Positions 16,977-23,964 of a DNA stretch of 54,068 nt are shown here, piece by piece. Source of the stretch: Paenibacillus jilunlii (GTDB lineage Bacteria > Bacillota > Bacilli > Paenibacillales > Paenibacillaceae). Within the stretch, counting starts at the first letter, position 1, and each line of letters begins with the position of its first letter. The notes beneath the pieces are model-generated. The model was not told the origin of the DNA and ran no database searches. It saw nothing but the letters and a program-made list of their open reading frames with translations. The position numbers and the translations under genes were made by a program. The stretch is taken from assembly GCF_900102965.1 (NCBI RefSeq), contig NZ_FNGM01000012.1, positions 159,473 to 213,540 of the forward strand. The letters run 5' to 3'.

Positions 16977-17795
16977 TTAATTCTTCTCCGGTATTCCCCG
17001 CTTCGTCTTGGGCAACGGCTCAGGCACCGTTACGCCGTCCAGCGGCTCGTTATCCGAGAACAGCTCCGGATCGGCGATCAGCATCCGGCTCAGGATATCC
17101 GTCATCTGCACAGTCCCGCAGATCATCACAGGCGCATCTCCAAAGCTGGCTCTGCGGAGCGCTCCTCCCGTCTCCAGCGCCTGCTCCACCTTCCAGAAAT
17201 GCTGGGACCAGGAGAGCCCGCAGTGCCTGCGCGAAGGCACTGAAACTACTTCTCCGCCGGGAGTTACCGTATACAGCTGCTCATGGCTATCCGTCATTCT
17301 GCCGGGAATATCCAGCCACTCTTCAATCCCGTGGATGAAGGTATTCCGCCGCAAATCTACGCCGAGCAGAAGAATGTCGGCCTTGCGGTCCAGCAGCTTG
17401 CCGTAGACCGATCCCCGGGCACAGGGCGTGTCCCACTGCTCGTCACCGGAGGTGAATTCCGCTGCATCCTTGCCCAGCGCAGCTACGGAATGGGTGGGAT
17501 GCCACGAGCGGATCACCCCCGGCCGCTTACGGAACAGCTCCGGCAGTATTCCGACACAGGAGGGAGACTGCTGAACGGAGAACCGCGGATTATCCGCATG
17601 GATGTAAGACCAGGTATGTGTCGGCAGGACCAGCAGCCCTGGTCCCATATATTCAGACAGAGCATCCAGCACCGTGTCTGCACCTCCATGGACTCCGCCG
17701 ATACTCTTCAGCGAAGAATGGACCAGCAGTGTTCCCTGAGGATCAATCCCCATTCCCTTAAGCTGCTCCATTAAGCTTGCTTGTGTATGTATCAT
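16977..17795 (-). CDS. AAC(3)-family N-acetyltransferase
   Basis: A 272-residue protein of the aminoglycoside 3-N-acetyltransferase fold (YokD-like). The N-terminal GTLLVHSSLKSIG, LVLPTHTW and SWHPTHSVAALG segments carry the conserved His residues and Asp region of the family. It may acetylate an amine using acetyl-CoA. Chromosomal members in Bacillales often have unknown natural substrates, so drug resistance should not be assumed. The ATG at 17795 follows AAAGGAG. It appears monocistronic. Confidence 0.88.
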   Translation of the reverse strand: MIHTQASLMEQLKGMGIDPQGTLLVHSSLKSIGGVHGGADTVLDALSEYMGPGLLVLPTHTWSYIHADNPRFSVQQSPSCVGILPELFRKRPGVIRSWHPTHSVAALGKDAAEFTSGDEQWDTPCARGSVYGKLLDRKADILLLGVDLRRNTFIHGIEEWLDIPGRMTDSHEQLYTVTPGGEVVSVPSRRHCGLSWSQHFWKVEQALETGGALRRASFGDAPVMICGTVQMTDILSRMLIADPELFSDNEPLDGVTVPEPLPKTKRGIPEKN

Positions 17796-17844
17796 ATCAA
17801 TCTCCTTTGCGGATAATGAAATTCATGCTTGCCAATTCTATCAA

Positions 17845-17869
17845 TTACTATTAAAATGTAAGTAACTTA
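17845..17869 (+). promoter_or_regulatory. Putative operator upstream of the dioxygenase gene
   Basis: TTACT-N11-AGTAA (17845-17865) is an inverted repeat, and TAAGTAACTTA (17859-17869) is a perfect odd palindrome overlapping it. They lie about 85-110 bp before the ATG. The half-sites resemble operators of MarR/DUF24-type quinone sensors that control mhq genes in Bacillus, but the assignment is inference. Confidence 0.4.
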
Positions 17870-17953
17870 ATATTATTCATTAACTTGATATCATGCTAAC
17901 TATAATTTGCGGTCTATTGAAGCAATGTACATCAAACTTCAGGAGGAATTACT

Positions 17954-18937
17954 ATGAGTTTAACATTAAAAGGCCTACACCATGTATCGGCTCTTACAGC
18001 CAGAGCCCCGGAAAACTTCAGGTTCTATACCGAGGTGCTCGGACTGCGGCTGATCAAAAAAACAGTGAACCAGGATGATGTCTCCGTCTACCATCTGTTC
18101 TATGGGGACGAGGCAGGCAATCCCGGCACTGAGGTTACCTTCTTCGAGATTCCGAACGCAGGGCGCAACCGCGACGGCAACAACAGTATTTCCGCGCTGT
18201 CGCTCCGCGTACCTGACGACAAAGCGCTGGAGTACTGGACGCAGCGGCTGGCGGAATTCCAGGTGGAGCATGATGAGATTCAGGACCGCGGCGGCCGCAA
18301 GACGCTGGCCTTCCGGGATCATGAGGGACAGCGCCTGATCCTTGTATCGGATGAGCACAACCAGGGTGTTGCAGGCGGCAAGCCCTGGGACAAAAGCCCG
18401 GTCCCGGCGGCATACGGCATCCTCGGACTGGGTCCGGTCCATTTGACCGCCGCGGCTGCAGATTCTTCCGCAAAGGTACTTGTGGAGCTGCTTGGATTCC
18501 GCCGCAAAGGCACCTATCCTTCCCCGGTTGCAGGACAGCCGGATGTCATCGTGTTCGAAACCGGCGAAGGCGGCTCCGGTGCGGAGATCCATCTGGAAGA
18601 ACGCAACGATCTGCCGCAGGAACGGCTTGGACGCGGCGGTGTACATCATGTCGCCTTCCGCGTAGACAACGAAGAAGAGCTGAAGCAGTGGATCGGGCGA
18701 ATCAGCAGCTATTCACTGCCGAACTCCGGTTTTGTGGACCGTTTCTATTTCCGCTCTCTATACTTCCGCGAGCCTAGCGGAATCCTGTTTGAGCTGGCTA
18801 CGGACGGTCCGGGCTTCGCCACCGATGAGGATATCGAGCATCTGGGCGAATCCCTGGCCCTGCCGCCCTTCCTCGAAGATAAACGCCCGCAGATCGAGGC
18901 GCACCTGAAGCCGTTGGATACCCGGCAGCAGGGATAA
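17954..18937 (+). CDS. Ring-cleaving dioxygenase, MhqO-like
   Basis: A 327-residue protein with two vicinal-oxygen-chelate (glyoxalase/dioxygenase) modules. Metal ligands are recognisable as LHHVSALT at residues 8-15, GLGPVHLT near 155, GGVHHVAF near 227 and the Glu in EPSGILFELAT near 275. It belongs with the MhqA/MhqE/MhqO dioxygenases that detoxify catechols and quinones in Bacillus. The ATG at 17954 has AGGAGG eight bases upstream. Single gene with an operator-like palindrome upstream and a terminator downstream. Confidence 0.92.
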   Translation: MSLTLKGLHHVSALTARAPENFRFYTEVLGLRLIKKTVNQDDVSVYHLFYGDEAGNPGTEVTFFEIPNAGRNRDGNNSISALSLRVPDDKALEYWTQRLAEFQVEHDEIQDRGGRKTLAFRDHEGQRLILVSDEHNQGVAGGKPWDKSPVPAAYGILGLGPVHLTAAAADSSAKVLVELLGFRRKGTYPSPVAGQPDVIVFETGEGGSGAEIHLEERNDLPQERLGRGGVHHVAFRVDNEEELKQWIGRISSYSLPNSGFVDRFYFRSLYFREPSGILFELATDGPGFATDEDIEHLGESLALPPFLEDKRPQIEAHLKPLDTRQQG

Positions 18938-19057
18938 CAGCTTCCGTTTATATTTGCTTTGGGGTCGGCGAAGACCCTGGTGCAAGCGGAAGCGGCTCCG
19001 CTGTCCTCTGCAAGAGGCAGTTTCCGTTATAGCGCTCAGTAAATACAGCGTAAATTT

Positions 19058-19095
19058 AAAACAGCTGCGGCCTTCAGGAGGCGCAGCTGTTTTTT
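19058..19095. terminator. Bidirectional terminator between dioxygenase and stalk-protein genes
   Basis: AAACAGCTGCG (19058-19069) pairs with CGCAGCTGTTTTTT (19082-19095); six T follow on the plus strand and TTTTAAATTT on the minus strand. Confidence 0.88.
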
Positions 19096-19111
19096 GCCGA
19101 AAGCAGATAAA

Positions 19112-19780
19112 TCAGCTCTCCGAGAATGTGACGGTGAAGATATTGAAGCCCGGACGGGCGGTTGAGGCCTTGCCGGTGATGGACAGCGGGCTTGTCCCGC
19201 CAAGCCGGCCGGAGATTTTGACTGTGCTGGCAGTAACCGTCTGAGCTGCATTGTCCAATCTCTTAATCCGCACATATTCACTGTACACAAAGCCCATTGT
19301 TTCCAGGGTCTCCTGTGTGGAGTAGGTAAAGGCCGCCTTCTTCACTCCATCTGCATCCGTATCCAGTGTAGTTGCTATAACGGCATCCGCCGGAATTGGA
19401 AAATCCTTCGGCAGATTAACCGGCCGTTCCGTGCTCTCCACCGGAGGGGCAGCAGTCCCGGCACCCGTTCCCGGGGTTCCTCCGGCTTCGGCACCTTTGC
19501 CGATTCTCACTTTATAGTTCGCGGCATCGTAAGTTATCGGCACCTTCAGAGCACCGGCGACCGAACGGATCGGCAGATAGGTGATGCCTTCGTAGGTGAT
19601 AGGCGTTAAAGTTTTCCCGTTGCCGTCCTTCAGCCAATAAGGGGTGCCGTCCACGACCACACCGATGCTGTGGTTCAGATAGGCTTTGATCTGCTCCAGC
19701 TTCGCTCCCGCATATACACCTGCCGTACCGGTTATCGTCATGCCCGCGGCAACCGCGGCGATCAGCCATTTTTTCTTCAA
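19112..19780 (-). CDS. Secreted stalk-domain (copper amine oxidase N-like) protein
   Basis: A 222-residue secreted protein. Signal peptide (1-25, ending GVYAGA), then a stalk-type domain (about 26-95) with VVVDGTPYWLKDGNGKTL and ITYLPIRSVAGAL, the hallmark pattern in Paenibacillus proteins. A Gly/Pro/Thr linker (95-118) leads to a C-terminal domain with no recognised family. The start is a TTG at 19780 preceded by AGAGGA at six bases; an internal ATG two codons on is out of frame. The function is unknown; stalk domains occur on many cell-wall proteins. Confidence 0.75.
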   Translation of the reverse strand: MKKKWLIAAVAAGMTITGTAGVYAGAKLEQIKAYLNHSIGVVVDGTPYWLKDGNGKTLTPITYEGITYLPIRSVAGALKVPITYDAANYKVRIGKGAEAGGTPGTGAGTAAPPVESTERPVNLPKDFPIPADAVIATTLDTDADGVKKAAFTYSTQETLETMGFVYSEYVRIKRLDNAAQTVTASTVKISGRLGGTSPLSITGKASTARPGFNIFTVTFSES

Positions 19781-19888
19781 TAGAATCCTCTCCCTGTCTA
19801 TATTTGATGATAGAGAATGATTAAGTCATCTTAATATATTTAATCACCAGAGAAAGTTTTTAACCTGCCATACTGTTAAAACAGTGCA

Positions 19889-20572
19889 TTAGCGGGTAAT
19901 TTCCAGAAGCTCGGACAGCTCCCGGATCTCATAAGTCGGATGAATGCCCGGAGCGCCTTCCTTGCCCAGCGGGTTGAACCAGCACGTATCGATTCCGTAA
20001 TTAATCCCGCCCTGGATATCAGAGGTCAGCGAATCGCCGACGATCAGCACTTTGCCCCGGTCAGAGATCCCCAGCTTGGCAAAAGCATAATCAAAAATCC
20101 CCCTCTCCGGCTTCTGACACCCGGCCTCCTCGGAAATAATGATCTGCTCAAAGGTGCTGCTCAGCGGAGAGCCCTGAATTCTGGACAGCTGCACATCCTT
20201 GATTCCATTGGTAATAACCGCAAGTCTGCACCCGGCCAGCTCCCGGCATAGCTCTACCGCTCCCTGAATAAGGAACGTCCCTTCTCCCAGAAACTTCAGA
20301 TATGCTTCACTGAATGCCTCAGGGCTCAGGTCCAGCTTGTGCGCGGCAAACAGCCGGTTGAACCGCTCGACCCGCAGCACGGCAGAGGTGGTCCGGCCCT
20401 GTTCCAGATCCTTCCACAGTGCCGCGTTGATTTCCTTGTAGCTCGCAGCATAATCCTCAGCACCCGCCGGCAGTCCAAAATGGGCAAAAGCATTGTACAG
20501 CGCCCTGCTCTCTGCCAGCCCATAGTCAAACAAGGTATCATCGGCATCAAATAAAATGACCTCATATTTCAT
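19889..20572 (-). CDS. HAD family hydrolase, YjjG-type nucleotidase
   Basis: A 227-residue HAD-IA phosphatase. Motif I is LFDADDTLFDYG at residues 7-18 (nucleophile Asp), motif II is AVITNGIKD, motif III the Lys in EAGCQKPERGIFD and motif IV LIVGDSLTSDIQGG. This combination matches YjjG, which dephosphorylates non-canonical pyrimidine nucleotides such as dUMP. The ATG at 20572 (MKYEVILFD) is the family start; GGAGG lies eleven bases upstream. Divergent from the next gene. Confidence 0.9.
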   Translation of the reverse strand: MKYEVILFDADDTLFDYGLAESRALYNAFAHFGLPAGAEDYAASYKEINAALWKDLEQGRTTSAVLRVERFNRLFAAHKLDLSPEAFSEAYLKFLGEGTFLIQGAVELCRELAGCRLAVITNGIKDVQLSRIQGSPLSSTFEQIIISEEAGCQKPERGIFDYAFAKLGISDRGKVLIVGDSLTSDIQGGINYGIDTCWFNPLGKEGAPGIHPTYEIRELSELLEITR

Positions 20573-20658
20573 CTTTCGTTTTCCCTCCAATTTCGTGTCT
20601 CGTCGACAAGCAGCAGCCATTTGCGATATAATTCAGACAGGCCTTTTCAAAAAATGTA

Positions 20659-21633
20659 ATGGCGGTGATTGTCATTTTTTATGTTCTAGCGTTTCTGGTG
20701 TCCTTTTGCATCGTCTATTTGCTGATTCCTCCGCTTGGCAGGCTCGCATTCCGGCTTGATTTTGTGGACAAGCCCCGGCAGGATGTAGAGCGCAAAATAC
20801 ATAGGGAGCCCATTCCGCTTACAGCCAGCTATGCTATATTCATCGGATTTTTTATTACATATCTGCTGTTCACCCGCGATTTCTCGCTGGGTACTCTCGC
20901 CTTGTTCATTGGCGGTGTGCTCCTGCTGACCATAGGCACGATTGATGACTGGTACAAAACCAAAGGCAAGGACTTCCCGGCGCTGCCGAAATTCATCGTT
21001 CAGATCGCGGCGGCGATTCTGGTCTTTCTGTCGGGCAATGCGTTCACCGGATTCATCAACCCCTTCTCCGGCGATTATATCTCGCTGCCGGTGATCCTGC
21101 AATTTGTGCTGACTATTCTCTGGATCTTCGGTGTGACTACCGTGATTAATTTCTCGGACGGCATGGATGGTCTGGCAGGCGGTCTGACCGCTATTTCCGC
21201 AGTGACGCTGTTCGTAGTTGCTTTGGCGAAGGGACAATCCACCTCGGCTATGATGGCGATCACTCTGGTGGGCGTCACTATTGCCTACCTGCGCTACAAC
21301 AAAGCTCCGGCCAAAATCTTTATGGGTGACGCAGGGGCCACCTTTCTCGGCTACATCCTGGCCGTAATCGCGCTGGACGGGGCGTTCAAGCAGGCGACGG
21401 TGCTGTCCCTGTTCATCCCGATTCTCGCGCTCGGCGTGCCAATCTTCGACAATTTGTTTGTCGTCATCAAACGGTTTGTACAAGGCAAGTCCATTTATCA
21501 GGCTGATGCGACCCAGGTCCATTACCGCCTGCTCAAGGCCGGCCTGAACCAAAAGCAGGTCGTTGCCGTGCTATATCTGGCCAGCGTCTGCCTGTCGCTG
21601 TCTTCCATTATTCTGCTGCTGATTCAAATCTGA
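20659..21633 (+). CDS. Undecaprenyl-phosphate N-acetylhexosamine-1-phosphate transferase (MraY/WecA/TagO family)
   Basis: A 324-residue polytopic membrane enzyme with about ten helices that transfers a sugar-1-phosphate from a UDP-sugar to undecaprenyl phosphate, starting wall teichoic acid or other secondary wall polymer synthesis. Catalytic motifs are TIGTIDDWYKTKG (DDxxD-like), VINFSDGMDGLAGG and FMGDAGATFLG; a VHYRLL His motif near the end marks the GlcNAc-type (WecA/TagO) branch rather than MraY. The ATG at 20659 has no clear ribosome binding site, so the exact start is uncertain. SLH surface proteins such as the one at 48658-53277 attach to such polymers. Confidence 0.92.
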   Translation: MAVIVIFYVLAFLVSFCIVYLLIPPLGRLAFRLDFVDKPRQDVERKIHREPIPLTASYAIFIGFFITYLLFTRDFSLGTLALFIGGVLLLTIGTIDDWYKTKGKDFPALPKFIVQIAAAILVFLSGNAFTGFINPFSGDYISLPVILQFVLTILWIFGVTTVINFSDGMDGLAGGLTAISAVTLFVVALAKGQSTSAMMAITLVGVTIAYLRYNKAPAKIFMGDAGATFLGYILAVIALDGAFKQATVLSLFIPILALGVPIFDNLFVVIKRFVQGKSIYQADATQVHYRLLKAGLNQKQVVAVLYLASVCLSLSSIILLLIQI

Positions 21634-21730
21634 TCGCGGCTGGAACGGAAGCAGACTGGCATTGACACAAGTTGGAGCGGGCAACGTGCTGAACTTTGCA
21701 CTGGCTGAGACGGACAACAGCATAGCAGCA

Positions 21731-21766
21731 AAAACACCCTTGATATCTGAGATCAAGGGTGTTTTT
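21731..21766 (+). terminator. Intrinsic terminator of the TagO-like gene
   Basis: AACACCCTTGAT (21733-21744) pairs perfectly with ATCAAGGGTGTT (21752-21763) and is followed by TTTTT. Confidence 0.92.
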
Positions 21767-21953
21767 ATGAGGTGCTTTATATTACTTTGGATTCGCACGT
21801 TTCCCGCTAGGCGGGCGGATTCCAGGAGGATTTTTACCCTTGCTTTGTTTGCTTCCACTCAGACGTGATAGCATCAAGAAGTATGTGTAACAGGCGTACG
21901 TATGTAAGAAGGCGTACGTGTCTTTTAAGGGACTCCGTCTCCGTAGCAGGTTA

Positions 21954-22133
21954 AGTGGAAAAAGGGCAACTAATTTGTTCAAGCACCGTGCGTTCTGCAG
22001 ACTAAGTGGATATAGGGCAACTAATTTGGCTAATTTTGCTCTAAACAAGGTAATCTAGCCTTATTAGGTTCCTTATTTCCACTTAAATCTCACGATTGTT
22101 GATTTGTGGGAGAATTAAGTTTCCTTTTTCCAC
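21954..22133. repeat. Four-unit inverted element, family A (two direct, two inverted units)
   Basis: AAGTGGAAAAAGGGCAACTAATTT begins a unit at 21954 and a similar unit starts at 22005, 51 bp later. Two units in the opposite orientation have their TCCAC cores at 22078 and 22129, again 51 bp apart. The whole could fold into a long stem. Related elements occur at 23787, 41464 and 48146. A 51-bp periodic open frame on the minus strand here is a by-product of the repeat. Confidence 0.8.
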
Positions 22134-22149
22134 CTAATCACCTGCTGCT

Positions 22150-22488
22150 GGGGAAAGTGATTTCTCCGTTTCCGGCCAAGCGGAGAAATCAAAGGTATTT
22201 TTACCCTTGATTTCCCCGTTCCCGGTCAGTCGGGCAAAATCAAAGGTATTTTTACCCTTGATTCCCCCGTTCCCGGTCAGACGAGCGAAATCAAAGGTAT
22301 TTTTACCCTTGATTTCCCCGTTCCCGGTCAGTCGGGCTAAATCAAAGGTATTTTTACCCTTGATTTCCCCGTTTCCGGTCAGACGGGCCAAATCAAAGGT
22401 ATTTTTACCCTTGATTTCCCCATTCCCGGTCAGACGGGCGAAATCAAAGGCACTTTTACCTTTGATTCCCCCGTTCCCATCATTAATT
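22150..22488. repeat. Tandem hairpin array 3 (51-bp period, six units)
   Basis: AAATCAAAGGTA starts at 22186, 22237, 22288, 22339, 22390 and 22441, exactly 51 bp each time. In each unit it pairs with TACCCTTGATTT across TTTT, and the units are joined by CCCCGTTCCCGGTCAG.CGGGC. A degenerate partial unit precedes. The array ends at the stop codon of the mug gene. A similar single unit is cut by the window end at 54026. Together with the family A element before it, it fills the 850 bp between two genes. Confidence 0.95.
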
Positions 22489-23007
22489 TCAGGAACCCTC
22501 CTGAATATACTCATACAACCTCCGGTAAATGGCGACGATCTCCGGCAGGGGCATACGGACCAGGCCGCTGGACGAGGGGGCGACGAACTCCCTCACGCCG
22601 TCTACGATAGGAGGCTGATCATCCTGAAAGCCCCAGTCCGCCTTCGTGCGGCGGCTGAATTCCGTATAGACGCCCTTGCCGACAAAGCAGGCGATCTCCG
22701 GCCGGTAGCGTGCAAGCTTCTCCCGGAGAATCTGCCGGCCCCCGGCATACTCCTCGCGGGTAATATCCTCCGCACCACGCGTCGGGCGGGCGACGATGTT
22801 GGTGAAGCCCATGCCCAGCCGGAGCAGTTCCCCGTCCTCTGAAGCATCATAGAGACGGGGCGTCAGGCCGGAGCGCTCCAGAATGCGCCAGAAATTATTG
22901 CGCGGATTAGCGTAATGATGCCCCACTTCCCCCGAACGGAGGCTGGGATTGAACCCGATAAAAACAATCTGCAAGCCGTGGTCCAAGTGATCCGGCACTT
23001 CATCCAT
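22489..23007 (-). CDS. mug: G/U mismatch-specific DNA glycosylase (Mug/TDG family)
   Basis: A 172-residue uracil-DNA glycosylase superfamily member that removes uracil or thymine opposite guanine. VFIGFNPSLRSG near residue 14 carries the family-2 active-site Asn (GxNPs motif), NPRNNFWR near 35 follows, and APSSSGLVRM near 148 matches the minor-groove-reading motif 2. The start is the ATG at 23007 with GGGAGG about eight bases upstream; the frame extends to 23148 inside the neighbouring kptA gene and is not used there. It lies 86 bp downstream of kptA on the same strand, so the two are probably cotranscribed. Confidence 0.92.
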   Translation of the reverse strand: MDEVPDHLDHGLQIVFIGFNPSLRSGEVGHHYANPRNNFWRILERSGLTPRLYDASEDGELLRLGMGFTNIVARPTRGAEDITREEYAGGRQILREKLARYRPEIACFVGKGVYTEFSRRTKADWGFQDDQPPIVDGVREFVAPSSSGLVRMPLPEIVAIYRRLYEYIQEGS

Positions 23008-23093
23008 GGTATATCCCTCCCTCATGTAGAAGCTGGCGGTACAATGCTGTCCTGCACAATCGTTTCGCTGCTCAAGCTTGGCAGTATGAACAC

Positions 23094-23651
23094 CTACGAC
23101 TCTTCCCGCAACGCAATACAAGCAGGTGGAATCGGCTCTGACAACCACACTTCATTGCCTGCATAATAGAAGGTCACTCCCAAATGTACAGCCTTAACTG
23201 TATCCACGGTCAGCAGCACCAATTTACCCCTGCGGCTCCCGGCCAGGCTGGCAAAATGGAGCCCTTCCGATAAATGTATATACTGCCGTCCCATCGGCAG
23301 CAGCCCTTCCTTGAAGATCGCAGGCAGCGCGGCCTGATGCGTCCCATGATACAGAACCTCCGGCGGGCTTCCCGGCTCATATGTAAGCTTGGCATGACTA
23401 TGGCCATACCGCGCTTTTATACGGTCTCCCTCTATGGCAAAGCGCTGCTTTTCACTGTTCCGGACGACCTGGCGGATGTCCTCTTCGGTGATCCCTGCCC
23501 ATTTCGGGGCAGCATGGATGACACGCTGCAGATCCTCCAGCAGACAGGAGCCGTCCTCAGGATCAAGCAGCAAGCCATACTCTGCCGGTGTATGCCGGAG
23601 CAGCTTGGTCATAAATTTGCTGAGCGAAACCTCAGCGGCATGATTTAACAT
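23094..23651 (-). CDS. kptA: RNA 2'-phosphotransferase
   Basis: A 185-residue KptA/Tpt1 family enzyme that transfers a 2'-phosphate from RNA to NAD+, giving a 2'-OH end and ADP-ribose cyclic phosphate. Family motifs are SKFMTKLLRHTP at residues 11-22, YGHSHAKL near 82, LYHGTHQAAL near 100 and IHLSEGLHFA near 125 with the conserved Arg/His residues. The ATG at 23651 has GAGGTG nearby. Bacterial KptA has no obvious splicing partner. Here it follows a Pnkp/Hen1 RNA repair operon on the same strand, which hints at a shared job in RNA end repair (inference). Confidence 0.95.
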   Translation of the reverse strand: MLNHAAEVSLSKFMTKLLRHTPAEYGLLLDPEDGSCLLEDLQRVIHAAPKWAGITEEDIRQVVRNSEKQRFAIEGDRIKARYGHSHAKLTYEPGSPPEVLYHGTHQAALPAIFKEGLLPMGRQYIHLSEGLHFASLAGSRRGKLVLLTVDTVKAVHLGVTFYYAGNEVWLSEPIPPACIALREES

Positions 23652-23739
23652 TTTTGCACCTCGTTCCTTGCTATCTTATACATTCATTATTATAAAAATC
23701 CGGAATGGAACGGCCTGCTATATGAGTTGAACCGGGGAA

Positions 23740-23945
23740 CTTAAAAACTTGGAGAACACAATAAAGCTCATAAGAGACTGAACCTAAGTGGAAAAAGTAA
23801 AACTAATCAGCTGAAATCCTGGCTACCGAAGGTTTTAGTGGGATTTTGTACACATAATTCATGTAACTTTTTCCCACATAGGATGCTCCATAAGCCGAAT
23901 GAGTTCGAATAGTGAACCTTTTTCCCACTAACGGACTGCCCTCTT
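23740..23945. repeat. Four-unit inverted element, family A, with flank
   Basis: AGTGG cores at 23787 and 23837 (direct) and CCCAC cores at 23873 and 23924 (inverted) are 50 and 51 bp apart within each pair. This whole segment, with flanking GGAGAA...CAATAAAGCTCATAA, matches the reverse complement of 48131-48390 at roughly 75-80 percent identity by eye. It fills the 313 bp between pnkp and kptA; nothing else is visible there. Confidence 0.85.
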
Positions 23946-23964
23946 CATTGATTGTTCTCCCCGC

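Noticed and set aside
16977..17795. Acquired aminoglycoside resistance gene
   Set aside because: The gene shows no mobile context and is of the chromosomal YokD-like type; the fold alone does not show drug resistance.
21782..22514. Minus-strand open frames with 17-residue repeated peptides
   Set aside because: They coincide with the family A element and array 3; the periodicity comes from the DNA repeat, and no start signal is present.
22207..22842. Plus-strand open frame of 211 codons
   Set aside because: It runs from array 3 into the antisense of mug; the mug frame has family motifs and a good start.
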